Source: Breoghania sp. L-A4
GTDB lineage: Bacteria; Pseudomonadota; Alphaproteobacteria; Rhizobiales; Stappiaceae
NCBI RefSeq assembly: GCF_003432385.1
Contig: NZ_CP031841.1
Location: 4,304,165-4,368,164, forward strand
DNA: 64,000 bases
Reading direction: 5' to 3'
Position numbers and translations under genes: made by a program. Position 1 is the stretch's first letter. Every line of letters begins with the position of its first letter. The notes under the pieces are model-generated. The model had not been told where the DNA came from. It worked only from the letters and a program-made list of their open reading frames with translations, and made no database searches. Below, piece by piece: positions 1-7,964 of the stretch.

Positions 1-1352
1 GAAATCATGCGCCATACCCCGGTCAGGCTGCCGATGGCTTCCATTTTCTGCGCCTGCGCCAGCCGCCGGTCGACGAGCCGCGCGTTGGTCATGTCCTGGA
101 CAACCCCGATGATCCGCAGCGGCTGGCCGCCGGAATCATGCAGCACGCGCACCTGCTGGCGCAGCCACCGTTCCTCGCCATCCGGCCGGATGATCCGGTA
201 GTTCACGCTGGCCGGCTCCTCACCGCGCTTCCGGTCAAAGGCCGCCTTGTTGGCATCCATGACAACGTCCCTGTCGCCCGAATGGACCAGGGCCAACACC
301 GTATCGAAGCGGCCGTCGAATGCATCCTTCTCAAGACCAAAGATCCCGTACGCCTCCGTGGACAGATCCACATGCGACGCGTCAGGCGCATCCTGCGCGA
401 TACTGGCCGACCAGGCGCCAATATGCGCGATATCCATGGCGACTTCGAGCAACTGCGCGTTCTCAAGCAAGGCTTCCCGCGTCTCGCGCAGGGCTGCGTG
501 CACATGCGACATCCAGGCCGTTGCCGAACAAACGACCGTTGTCAGCACGACGGTCGTCACCACCGCAAGCACCGCGAAACCAAACGACGGCTCAAACAGC
601 CCGCTTTCCATCGCCCGCATCGCCGCGAAGGCCAGCAACGGGGGCACGATGGCCACGGCCGGCAGCACCAGCCGGAACACCCCGCCAATGTCATCGTCAC
701 GAAATGCGTACCTGAGCCAGCCGCGATCCGGGCGTGCGAGCAGCAAGGCGACAAAGAGTGCGGCCAGACCCAAGGAGGTGGGAACAGCCATCACCGTGAA
801 CGGCATCACCTGATACAGCGCCTGCACGTCATAAACGTGTCCGGTGAGATCGATCCCGGTGACCACAAGGCCAAGACTTGCGGAGGTCACACCGACTCCG
901 CCGCGGCCGAAATCCAGGGTCAGCAACGCGATCGAGAAAAGCAGGAAACTGATCGCCGTCGCCAAGGCGACACGTCCCAGCGTCGGTCCGAAAAGCTCTC
1001 CCGCCAGCGGGTCTCCAACCGCATACCGCGCAATCACATAGACGGCGGTCAGTCCGATGACGATCGATGGAACCCGCTCCAGCCAGTTCAAAGTGTCAGC
1101 TGGAACGCCAGGCCTTTGCGTGCGCAACGCCCCGCTGCTGGTGATCCACCAAACGGAGAAACAGCCAAGAAGCAGCCCGATGGCGGTCGGCACCGACGTT
1201 GACGCCAGATCGGCCCGCAAGCTGGTGAGAACGGGGATCGCCAGCATCCAGCCCACCAAGGCGACGCAAGCGATAGCGCCGGCAAACGCGACGGCCACGC
1301 GCGACGCTGCGCGGGCGCGCGAGTGGACACGCTCATTTAAGCCCTTCCTCAT
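1..1352 (-). CDS. PAS-domain sensor histidine kinase, C-terminus cut by window edge; frameshift at the H-box
   Basis: The start is ATG at 1352, with AGAGG just upstream and an in-frame stop shortly before it. The first ~280 residues form about eight hydrophobic segments, an integral-membrane sensor region. A PAS fold follows at roughly residues 295-405, with IIRPDGEERWLRQQ and GVVQDMT typical of the PAS end and PAC motif. The MEAIGSLTG that follows is the lead-in to a HisKA phospho-acceptor helix. In the written frame the next residues are VWRMI. Adding one G to the four-base run at 17-20 gives GGMAHDF, the expected H-box with its phosphorylated histidine. The kinase ATPase domain must lie beyond position 1. 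The signal and partner regulator cannot be read from this window. The frame break is best explained as a base-call loss. Confidence 0.85.
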   Translation of the reverse strand, partial: MRKGLNERVHSRARAASRVAVAFAGAIACVALVGWMLAIPVLTSLRADLASTSVPTAIGLLLGCFSVWWITSSGALRTQRPGVPADTLNWLERVPSIVIGLTAVYVIARYAVGDPLAGELFGPTLGRVALATAISFLLFSIALLTLDFGRGGVGVTSASLGLVVTGIDLTGHVYDVQALYQVMPFTVMAVPTSLGLAALFVALLLARPDRGWLRYAFRDDDIGGVFRLVLPAVAIVPPLLAFAAMRAMESGLFEPSFGFAVLAVVTTVVLTTVVCSATAWMSHVHAALRETREALLENAQLLEVAMDIAHIGAWSASIAQDAPDASHVDLSTEAYGIFGLEKDAFDGRFDTVLALVHSGDRDVVMDANKAAFDRKRGEEPASVNYRIIRPDGEERWLRQQVRVLHDSGGQPLRIIGVVQDMTNARLVDRRLAQAQKMEAIGSLTGVWRMI

Positions 1353-1671
1353 GGTGCCTCTGCCGGCAACATCTCAGCTCACCCTTCGGAAATCTGCGCT
1401 GACGATCTTATGAACAGCGAACCGTTCAAATTTATTCAAATAGTTCTTTGAGAGTGAAACGTCACAAGAGCAAACTCAACGAAATTAAGTCGCATCTCAA
1501 ACACGGCCGTACAAGAAACAACTCAATATACGTAGTTCTAACGTACGGAAATGGGGGCGCCGAATACCGGCGCCCCGAAATGACATTAAGGCAACTAGAA
1601 CTCGTCAGTCCATCACGCAAACCCAGCGAAAGACAAAGCAGTACGCAGCCTGCGCCGGAGCGGCATCATCC
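1353..1671. other. Intergenic region between two minus-strand genes
   Basis: About 320 bases separate the end of the quinone oxidoreductase gene from the sensor kinase start. Base composition is lower in GC than the flanking genes. The only clear structure is a GC-rich hairpin at 1554-1576. A plus-strand open frame at 1448-1702 has no recognisable composition or homology and runs into the opposite gene, so I do not call it. Any kinase promoter would lie at about 1360-1450, but I cannot assign boxes with confidence. Confidence 0.6.
1554..1576 (-). terminator. GC-rich hairpin, possible terminator of the oxidoreductase gene
   Basis: A perfect 9-bp stem (GGGGCGCCG with CGGCGCCCC) encloses a 5-base loop. 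It lies ~95 bases past the minus-strand stop at 1672. No T tract follows, so it is a weak intrinsic terminator or a transcript-end stabiliser. Confidence 0.4.
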
Positions 1672-2669
1672 TCATACAATCAAGACGATGTTGCCGACGT
1701 GACCGGAGCTTTCCATGCGCGCATGCGCCTTGGATGCCTCGGCCAGCGGAAAGGTCGAGTCCATCACGGGCTTGATCTCACCCGCCTCCACCAGCGGCCA
1801 GACCTTTTCCTCCAGCGCGCGAGCGATCTCGGCCTTGAAGGCGACCGAGCGCGGACGCAGCGTGGATCCGGTGTGGATCAGGCGCTTGACCATCAGGATC
1901 GCGAAGTTGACATTTTCCGACGGGCCGTTCAGCGTCGCGATCTGCACGATGCGACCATCATTGGCGGCCACTTTCCAGTTGCGCTCCACATAGTCGCCAC
2001 CGACCATATCGAGGATCACGTCGACGCCGCGCTTTTCCGTGGCCGTCTTGATCTCACTCACGAAATCCTTGGTCTTGTAGTTGATCGCCAGATCCGCGCC
2101 AAGCTCCTCGCACACCGCACATTTCTCGTCCGAACCCGCCGTCGTGTAGACGGTGGCGCCAAACGCCTTGGCGAGCTGGATCGCGGCAGTGCCGATGCCC
2201 GAGGTGCCCCATGCACAAGGAAGCGCTCTCCTTCCTTCAGACCACCGCGTTCGAAAACATTCGACCACACGGTGAAGAATGTCTCGCAGATGGACCCCGC
2301 CTCTTCCCAACTGAGACCCGCCGGCTTGCGCAGCGTGTTGGTCTCGTCGACCTTGCAGTATTCGGCGTAGCCGCCGCCCGGCGTCAGCGCGACGACCTCG
2401 TCGCCAACCTTGAACCGCTTCGCATCCGGACCCACAGCGGCCACCTCGCCCGCGACCTCGAGACCGGGCAGGTCCGAAGCGCCTGGCGGTGGCGGATAGC
2501 TGCCCTGACGCTGGAAGACATCCGGGCGGTTCACGCCCGCCGCCCGCACCCTGATGAGGATCTCGCTGCCGCTGATCTCGGGCAAGGCGCGGCGCACGGG
2601 AACCAGCGCTTCGGGACCACCCGGCTCGGGAACGGCGACGGCGGTCATCATCGCGGGCAATTGCGTCAT
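1672..2669 (-). CDS. NAD(P)H-dependent quinone oxidoreductase, zinc-independent MDR superfamily (frameshift)
   Basis: The protein is a quinone-oxidoreductase-type member of the medium-chain dehydrogenase/reductase family, ~332 residues when repaired. The N-terminal GroES-like half carries GVNRPDVFQRQG and PGLEVAGEV. The NADPH-binding half carries SGIGTAAIQLAKAFGA. No catalytic-zinc cysteine/histidine set is seen, as expected for the quinone-reductase branch, which passes electrons from NADPH to quinones. The reading frame breaks in the glycine-rich turn before SGIG: one more G in the run at 2207-2210 restores HGGTSGIG and joins both halves. The gene is divergent from the DUF1192 gene; that pairing recurs in rhizobial genomes as far as I recall. 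Start is ATG at 2669, and ATG at 2651 is also possible. Confidence 0.88.
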
Positions 2670-2741
2670 GTCTGATTCCTCTTTTGAAACACCCTGTCAG
2701 GATTTAAAACGTTAGCGCTGCAATTGAAAGGAGACACGCGC

Positions 2742-2936
2742 ATGGCCCTTTTCGAAGATGAGCTCTCGCCAAGCCGGCGCACGCCACATGTCGTCGGCGC
2801 CGACCTGTCCAGCCTTTCCGTCGAGGAATTGAACGACACAATCGCCCTTCTTCGTGCCGAAATAACCCGCGTTGAAAAGGAGATCGCGTCAAAACTGACA
2901 GTACTCTCGGCAGCGAATACACTCTTCAAGGACTAG
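2742..2936 (+). CDS. DUF1192 family small protein
   Basis: This is a 64-residue protein. The N-terminal MALFEDELSP and the core LSVEELNDTIALLRAEI are hallmarks of DUF1192, a family of short alphaproteobacterial proteins of unknown function. The second half is a predicted helix or coiled coil (EELNDTIALLRAEITRVEKEI), suggesting oligomerisation or a partner protein. I chose ATG 2742 because AAAGGAG sits 9-10 bases upstream; an upstream ATG at 2724 has no such site and would add six residues. A small hairpin (7-bp stem, 2938-2959) directly follows the stop. No function should be inferred. Confidence 0.9.
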   Translation: MALFEDELSPSRRTPHVVGADLSSLSVEELNDTIALLRAEITRVEKEIASKLTVLSAANTLFKD

Positions 2937-2937
2937 G

Positions 2938-2959
2938 GTGTCAGGGATTTTACTGACAC
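2938..2959 (+). other. Hairpin directly after the DUF1192 stop codon
   Basis: GTGTCAG pairs perfectly with CTGACAC across an 8-base AT-rich loop, starting two bases after the stop. There is no T tract, so it may protect the transcript end instead of terminating transcription. Confidence 0.45.
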
Positions 2960-3061
2960 GGTCCTGCCGCATGGCTGGAATCCGCAGAACACGGAGGGCT
3001 CGCGCCAAGCAAGGTGTCCGCTGTTTACGATTGGTTAAGCTTTCTACGGTATTACTTTTTT

Positions 3062-3156
3062 GCATCCAGTTTTCTGGATCTCGAGTGGCTCCTGTCCACT
3101 CTGTTTGACGCCTCCCTGTTAACTCTTCGAGCCGCTTTTTAGCGGCTCTTTTTTTT
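3062..3156 (+). ncRNA. Candidate anti-Shine-Dalgarno small RNA (cuckoo/alpha-r14-like architecture)
   Basis: This ~95-base stretch in a gene-free region folds into three consecutive hairpins. HP1 is ATCCAG/CTGGAT with a TTTT loop (3064-3079). HP2 is GAGTGG/CCACTC with loop CTCCTGT (3083-3101). The third is a strong intrinsic terminator (3129-3156). CTCCT in the HP2 loop and CCTCCC in the unpaired linker (3111-3116) are complementary to ribosome-binding sites. That arrangement is known from alphaproteobacterial cuckoo RNAs, which mask Shine-Dalgarno sequences of many mRNAs. A TATTAC element at 3050-3055 could be the -10 box, placing the start near 3062; the -35 box is unclear. The RNA lies between the DUF1192 and RcdA-like genes. 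I assign it from architecture only, without a family search. Confidence 0.55.
3129..3156 (+). terminator. Strong rho-independent terminator
   Basis: An 8-bp perfect stem GAGCCGCT/AGCGGCTC with a TTTT loop is followed by eight T residues. It ends the candidate small RNA, or else a long DUF1192 transcript. Confidence 0.9.
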
Positions 3157-3172
3157 ATTCCTGCGAGCTGTG

Positions 3173-3187
3173 TTAAGATTGCATTTA
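3173..3187 (+). promoter_or_regulatory. CtrA-box-like sequence upstream of the RcdA-like gene
   Basis: TTAA-N7-TTTA differs by one base from the TTAA-N7-TTAA recognition pattern of the cell-cycle regulator CtrA. It lies ~295 bases before the RcdA-like start. A one-mismatch match is expected by chance at low frequency in such a window, so this is only suggestive. Confidence 0.25.
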
Positions 3188-3480
3188 CCAACCGAGGGCC
3201 TCCGCCCCCGCAAACCGGCGCAAACGGTATTCCGATGTTGGATATCTCTGGCACGGCACTTGCGGAGTTGAAGGCGCAATGATGCAATCTGGATCGTATT
3301 GGGACAGTGAGTCCCGATCTTTCCGCCGCATGATCATCTGGTGAAACGGAGCGCCGGATCCTGACGAGCCCCTGAACGCGACATGCTCGCAAACGGGCCG
3401 TGCCGGATCGGACGACGCGTCAAACTCCGATACCCCCAGAACACGATGATGCGCCCAAGCGACAGAGAGTAGCGAGTGCG

Positions 3481-4020
3481 ATGACGGACCCGATCGATTT
3501 CCACGCCGCGAATTCTGAGACGCCCATTGTGTTCGCGGAGCATCTGGCAAGCTCCGAAACATTCAAGGCCATGTTCCGCGAGGGCATGACGCTGGTTGAA
3601 GAGACCGCCGCCTATCTCGACGGAGAGGGGCGGGAAGCGTCCAGGCAGCTGCCGCGTCCGGCATCCCTGCTCTACGCCACCGAGTCGATGCGTCTGACCA
3701 CTCGCCTGATGCAGCTTGCGTCCTGGCTGTTGCTGCAGCGCGCCGTCAACGACGGCGAGATGACCGCAGCCCAGGCCGGCCAGGAGAAAAACAAGGTCAA
3801 GCTGAAGGGTCTGGAGTCCGATCGCACCAGCGCCGACTGGGATGATCTGCCCGAACGGCTGAAGCAGTTGATCGCCGAGTCGCTCCGCCTGCAGACGCGG
3901 GTGAAGCACATTGACGACGCCGTGTACAACAATGCCGGCAAGCCCTTCGCCGCGCCGCAGGGCAATGTGGTCAACCAGCAGATCAACCGGCTGGTGGCGG
4001 CCTTCGGTTCGAACGCCTAG
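3481..4020 (+). CDS. DUF1465 family protein, RcdA-like ClpXP adaptor
   Basis: The ~179-residue protein belongs to DUF1465, the family of Caulobacter RcdA. RcdA works with CpdR and PopA to deliver proteins, including the cell-cycle regulator CtrA, to the ClpXP protease. The sequence is almost wholly helical, with YATESMRLTTRLMQLASWLLLQRAV as the central helix and NVVNQQINRLVAAF near the end. That fits the three-helix-bundle structure of RcdA. Length is close to the Caulobacter protein (~171). I chose ATG 3481 (MTDPIDF); an open frame extends to 3400 but its residues look non-native. The ribosome site is weak (GAGAG). The gene is followed by a shared terminator with rpmE. A cpdR homologue occurs at 45 kb in this window. 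Confidence 0.85.
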   Translation: MTDPIDFHAANSETPIVFAEHLASSETFKAMFREGMTLVEETAAYLDGEGREASRQLPRPASLLYATESMRLTTRLMQLASWLLLQRAVNDGEMTAAQAGQEKNKVKLKGLESDRTSADWDDLPERLKQLIAESLRLQTRVKHIDDAVYNNAGKPFAAPQGNVVNQQINRLVAAFGSNA

Positions 4021-4132
4021 CCGGTCCGGCCGCGGGACGGACCGCACCGGATCGACGGCGTCCCGATTATCGCGGCGCGACCGCAGCAGACACATCACCG
4101 GCGTCACGCCGCCCGTCTCTGAATGCGCCAAC

Positions 4133-4165
4133 AAAAAAGCCCCGACCATCCGGCCGGGGCTTTTT
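4133..4165. terminator. Bidirectional terminator between RcdA-like gene and rpmE
   Basis: AAAAAGCCCC pairs with GGGGCTTTTT across ~12 bases, with A and T tracts on the two sides. It can end transcription of rpmE (minus) and of the RcdA-like gene (plus). Confidence 0.88.
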
Positions 4166-4191
4166 GTATTCGCGTGCCGGAAACCCGGGGC

Positions 4192-4416
4192 CTAGTTGCC
4201 CAGGATGCCCGCGTACTTGCTCTTGAAGCGCGACAGACGGCCGCCGCGGTCAAGAAGGGTCTGCTGACCACCGGTCCACGCCGGGTGCGACGTCGGGTCG
4301 ATTTCGAGACGCAGCTCAGCGCCCTCTTCGCCGTAGGTCGAACGGGTCATGTATTCGGTGCCATCGGTCATGACGACCTTGATCGTGTGATAATCGGGAT
4401 GGATGTCCTGTTTCAT
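4192..4416 (-). CDS. rpmE: 50S ribosomal protein L31
   Basis: This 74-residue protein has the standard L31 signatures [12 protein letters not shown] and [10 protein letters not shown]. It binds the large ribosomal subunit near the inter-subunit bridge. It lacks the CxxC pairs of the zinc-binding L31 form; zinc-free L31 is usual in alphaproteobacteria. I placed the start at ATG 4416, because the longer open frame to 4479 only adds leader-like residues and because GAGAGGATCC precedes this ATG. It is transcribed away from the ABC exporter gene and ends in a strong terminator. Confidence 0.97.
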   Translation of the reverse strand: MKQDIHPDYHTIKVVMTDGTEYMTRSTYGEEGAELRLEIDPTSHPAWTGGQQTLLDRGGRLSRFKSKYAGILGN

Positions 4417-4637
4417 CGCCGGATCCTCTCGTTGCGTTTTCCCGCTGCATATCGTTGCGAAAATCGCGACCGAAAGCACAAACGGAACGGCCGCACGCCT
4501 TTCACAAGCGACGGCCTGAATTCTCTGTGCGACCCTATAGCTCAGTCAGCGAGGCGTTACAAGTCAAACCCGCGACTTGCGGCCATCCATCAGCCGGGGC
4601 ATTCTGCCGCTCCTCAAGACACAGCTGGAGACATGAC

Positions 4638-6461
4638 TTGGCGCGAGGCTACAGCACACACGACGTCCCCGATTCAGAACAGAAACCGAGCCGGTCGATC
4701 CGTCCGCTGGTCTCCCTGCTGCCCTATCTCAAGCGCTACCGCTTGCAGGTCCTCGCGGCCTTCGCCGCACTCGTCGCCGCCTCGATCGCCACATTGGCCG
4801 TGCCGTTGGCCGTCCGCCGGATGATCGATTTCGGATTCGGTGCCGCCGACCCCGCCTTCATCGACCGCTATTTCGGCATGTTGATCTTCGTGGTGGCCGC
4901 CCTCGCCATGGCCAGCGCCGCGCGCTACTACTTCGTCACCTGGCTCGGCGAACGCATCGTTGCCGATCTGCGCACTGACGTGTTCACCCATGTGACGACG
5001 CTCAGCCCGCTGTTTTTCGACACCGCCAAGTCCGGCGAGATCGTCTCGCGGCTGACCGCCGACACCACCCAGGTGAAGGCCGCCGTCGGCGCCAGTGCCT
5101 CCATAGCGCTGCGCAACCTGTTTCTGTTCCTCGGCGCGTCCGGCATGATGGTGATCACCAGTCCGCGCCTTTCCGGCCTGGTGCTGCTGGCGATCCCCTT
5201 CGTGGTGATTCCGCTGATCGTCTTCGGACGGCTTGTCCGCCGCAAGTCGCGTTATGCCCAGGACCAGCTCGCTGACGCCTCGGCCTTCGCCTCGGAAGCC
5301 ATCGGCGCCATCCGCACGCTGCAGGCCTTCACCAACGAGGCAATCGCCTCGTCGCGATTCGCCGCCCAGGTCGAACGGGCCTTCGTGGCGGCGCGGGGCT
5401 CGACCGCCGCGCGCGCCGTACTCACCGCCTTCGCCATCTTCATCATCTTCGCAAGCGTCGTCGCCGTCATGTGGATGGGCGCGCAGGACGTGCTCGCCGG
5501 ACGGCTCAGCCCCGGCGCGCTCGGTCAGTTCGTGCTCTATTCCGTGTTCGCCGCGGGCGCGCTCGGCGAGCTGTCGCAGGTCTGGGGCGAAGTGGCGCAA
5601 GCCTCGGGCGCGGCCGAGCGCCTCGCCGAACTGCTCGCCGTCAAGCCGGCGGTGGAGAGCCCCAAGAATCCGGTCTCCCTGCCCCTGCCCGCGCGCGGCA
5701 ACGTCCGCTTCGATGCGGTCGCCTTCTCCTATCCCTCCATGCCCGACGCGCCCGTGCTCGAAGGAATCGACATCAGCGCGGCTCCCGGCGAAACCATCGC
5801 CGTGGTCGGGCCGTCCGGCGCGGGCAAGTCGACGCTGTTCAACCTCCTGATGCGCTTCTACGACCCCATCCGGGGCGCCATCCTGCTGGACGATGTTGAC
5901 CTGCGCGCCGCCGATCCGCGCGCCGTGCGTGAGCGCATCGCGCTCGTGCCTCAGGACACCACGATCTTCGCCGCCACGGCGGCCGAGAACATCCGCTACG
6001 GACGCGCCGGCGCCAGCGATGAGGACGTCCGCACCGCCGCGCGCGCGGCGCTCGCCGACGAGTTCATCTCGGAGATGGCGAATGGGTACGACACGGTGAT
6101 CGGCGAGCGCGGCGTGACCCTGTCCGGCGGCCAGCGCCAGCGCATCGCCATTGCGCGGGCGATCCTCAAGGACGCACCCGTGTTGCTCCTGGACGAGGCG
6201 ACCTCGGCACTGGACGCGGAAAGCGAAACGCTGGTGCAGAGCGCGCTGGAAACCCTCATGCGGGGCCGCACGACGCTGGTCATTGCGCATCGGCTCGCGA
6301 CGGTGCTCAAGGCCGACCGGATCCTGGTGATGGACAAGGGCCGCATTGTCGAAACCGGCGATCACAAGAGCCTGGTGGAAAAAGGCGGTCTCTATGCCCG
6401 CCTCGCCCGGCTGCAGTTCCAGACCGGCTCCGACGCCATGGAAGCCATCGCCGCGAAGTAA
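4638..6461 (+). CDS. ABC exporter with fused membrane and ATPase domains
   Basis: The ~607-residue half-transporter has an N-terminal six-helix exporter domain (about residues 30-330) and a C-terminal ATPase. Visible motifs are Walker [11 protein letters not shown]-loop VPQDTTIFA, signature LSGGQRQR, Walker [13 protein letters not shown] and the H-loop AHR. It should work as a homodimer exporting a hydrophobic substrate or lipid; the substrate cannot be told. The start is uncertain. TTG 4638 has GGAG at a good distance. ATG 4633 would fit if one C were missing from the run at 4667-4670, giving [20 protein letters not shown], consistent with other run errors in this window. Beside rpmE is a common rhizobial location for this gene. 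Confidence 0.9.
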   Translation: MARGYSTHDVPDSEQKPSRSIRPLVSLLPYLKRYRLQVLAAFAALVAASIATLAVPLAVRRMIDFGFGAADPAFIDRYFGMLIFVVAALAMASAARYYFVTWLGERIVADLRTDVFTHVTTLSPLFFDTAKSGEIVSRLTADTTQVKAAVGASASIALRNLFLFLGASGMMVITSPRLSGLVLLAIPFVVIPLIVFGRLVRRKSRYAQDQLADASAFASEAIGAIRTLQAFTNEAIASSRFAAQVERAFVAARGSTAARAVLTAFAIFIIFASVVAVMWMGAQDVLAGRLSPGALGQFVLYSVFAAGALGELSQVWGEVAQASGAAERLAELLAVKPAVESPKNPVSLPLPARGNVRFDAVAFSYPSMPDAPVLEGIDISAAPGETIAVVGPSGAGKSTLFNLLMRFYDPIRGAILLDDVDLRAADPRAVRERIALVPQDTTIFAATAAENIRYGRAGASDEDVRTAARAALADEFISEMANGYDTVIGERGVTLSGGQRQRIAIARAILKDAPVLLLDEATSALDAESETLVQSALETLMRGRTTLVIAHRLATVLKADRILVMDKGRIVETGDHKSLVEKGGLYARLARLQFQTGSDAMEAIAAK

Positions 6462-6572
6462 ATAGACGGCGGCGAATCACTGGTAAAGTATGCAACGATC
6501 CAACGACCTTTATTTTATGCAAAAAAAATGGATCTTATTGGAAGAGTCAGTAACAACGGATAGAATTTACGG

Positions 6573-6922
6573 ATGAAACGCACCACAAATAAATTTATTT
6601 TGAAATTTTCATTAATCCCGATGGTTGGATTCGCAGTTTTTTTCTTCGGATTTTACGAAATTTTTAAACGAACCAATGACCCAACTGCGTTGCAATATAT
6701 AGGTGCGCTGCAATATATAGGAATGACACTGTGGATACTGGGGTTCTCGGAGTGTTCGTTTTTTGGATGTGGGGCGTAGGGCCACACGCTATTAACGTCA
6801 TGATACGACCGATTGAAATTGAAGCCGAGAAGGGTTGGCTTAAACCGGGTGGCTACGGCGAAAGAGCACTTAAATCAGCCAAAATTTTCAAATCCCTGAA
6901 TATTCACATCGAAGATAAATAG
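6573..6922 (+). CDS. Small AT-rich membrane protein of unknown function (frameshift)
   Basis: Two overlapping open frames (6573-6779 and 6731-6922) become one ~116-residue protein if a G is added to the run at 6740-6743, turning the sequence into ILGVLGVFVFWMWGVGPH. It has two likely membrane helices (FSLIPMVGFAVFFFGFY and GMTLWILGVLGVFVFWMWG) and a charged C-terminal tail ending in IHIEDK. An internal 18-base tandem duplication encodes ALQYIG twice. The low GC and AT-ending codons differ sharply from every neighbour, suggesting recent acquisition. I do not recognise the family. It could still be a decayed gene, but the break matches the run-loss pattern elsewhere. Confidence 0.6.
6687..6722 (+). 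repeat. 18-bp imperfect tandem duplication inside the AT-rich gene
   Basis: GCGTTGCAATATATAGGT is followed at once by GCGCTGCAATATATAGGA (two differences). Each unit encodes ALQYIG in frame, so the repeat lengthens the protein by six residues without breaking it. Confidence 0.85.
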
Positions 6923-7002
6923 AGCTTAGCCGTGTTGCGCAGCCATCTTTCGAGGCGCGCCTCTGGCGATCCTCAGGATGGGCCGCTTAGACACCCAATT
7001 AG

Positions 7003-7029
7003 AAAAGGCAGCCCCTCGGGACCGCCTTT
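7003..7029 (-). terminator. Possible terminator of the prpE/dehydrogenase genes
   Basis: On the minus strand AAAGGC and GCCTTTTC flank a 14-base segment that can form an inner CCC/GGG pair. It lies ~25 bases after the dehydrogenase stop. The stem is interrupted and the T tract is short. Confidence 0.4.
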
Positions 7030-7051
7030 ACATTTCACACGCGGGTATCGC

Positions 7052-7843
7052 TCAATCTTCTTCGGGTACATCCACCGTGTAGTTAAGCGGCAGCCGGCCG
7101 CCGTCGGCGTAGACCGTCTGGCCGGTGATGTAGCTGGCGTCATCGTCCGCCAGGAAGGCGGCGATGGAGGCGATTTCGCGCGGATCACCAATGCGGCCCA
7201 TCGGCGTGCGCGACAGGATGCGGTTGCGCGCCGCCGGATCGTCGTTCACCGAGGCCAGCATGTCGGTCATGATCGAGCCCGGGCCGATGGCGTTGACGCG
7301 GATGCCATGCGGCGCCAGCGAGACGGCCATCACCTTGGTGAGCTGGTTCACGCCGCCCTTGGAAACCGAATAGGGCACCTGATTGGGCAGGCCGAAGACC
7401 GCGTTGACCGACGACATGTTGACGATGGCGCCCGGAGCGCCGCCGCCTGCGACCTTCTCCACCATGTGTTTGGCAACCGCCTGGCCGCACAGGAAGCTGC
7501 CCTTCAGGTTGACGCGCAGCACGCGGTCGAAATCCTTCACGCCGATTTCCAGGAAATCGCCGGCCGCGACGATGCCGGCGTTGTTGACCAGAATGTCGAT
7601 ATCGCCATAGGCGTCGAGCGTCGCCGCGATCAGGTTGCGCACGTCGAGCCGTTCGCCGACATCGCAGTGGACGTAGATCGCCTCGCCGAGGCCGTTCAGC
7701 TCCTCGGCCGCCGCCTCGCCCCGCTCATCGTCGACGTCCGACAGCACGACCTTTGCGCCGTCTTCGACAAAGCGCCGCGCGATCGCGTAGCCGATGCCGC
7801 GCGCGGCACCCGTGATGATGGCAACCTTGTTGTTCAAGGACAC
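7052..7843 (-). CDS. Short-chain dehydrogenase/reductase (SDR), classical type
   Basis: This 263-residue protein has the full classical SDR set: the cofactor loop TGAARGIG, NNAG, catalytic serine in NMSS, and YSVSK carrying Tyr and Lys. DVDD at the end of the second strand favours NAD over NADP. Such enzymes oxidise or reduce hydroxy/keto groups using a Rossmann fold in the cytosol; the substrate is not readable. The start is GTG 7843 (VSLNNKVAIITG), preceded by a GGGGG run. The written sequence reads straight through from prpE into this gene, but that is an artefact of a missing base near the prpE stop; the two are separate genes about 120 bases apart, probably co-transcribed. Confidence 0.9.
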   Translation of the reverse strand: MSLNNKVAIITGAARGIGYAIARRFVEDGAKVVLSDVDDERGEAAAEELNGLGEAIYVHCDVGERLDVRNLIAATLDAYGDIDILVNNAGIVAAGDFLEIGVKDFDRVLRVNLKGSFLCGQAVAKHMVEKVAGGGAPGAIVNMSSVNAVFGLPNQVPYSVSKGGVNQLTKVMAVSLAPHGIRVNAIGPGSIMTDMLASVNDDPAARNRILSRTPMGRIGDPREIASIAAFLADDDASYITGQTVYADGGRLPLNYTVDVPEED

Positions 7844-7964
7844 GGACAAATCCCCCTTCGCCGTATGCGTCAATCTGCCTTTATAGCGTTTCGGGCGGCG
7901 GCGAACAGGGGCGGGGGCACCTTTCCAGATGACGTCGCGCAAGGTCGCCCCGCCCGTGGCAGAC

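Noticed and set aside
1448..1702. 84-codon plus-strand open frame in the first intergenic region
   Set aside because: No ribosome site or recognisable protein pattern; it overlaps the end of the opposite oxidoreductase gene.
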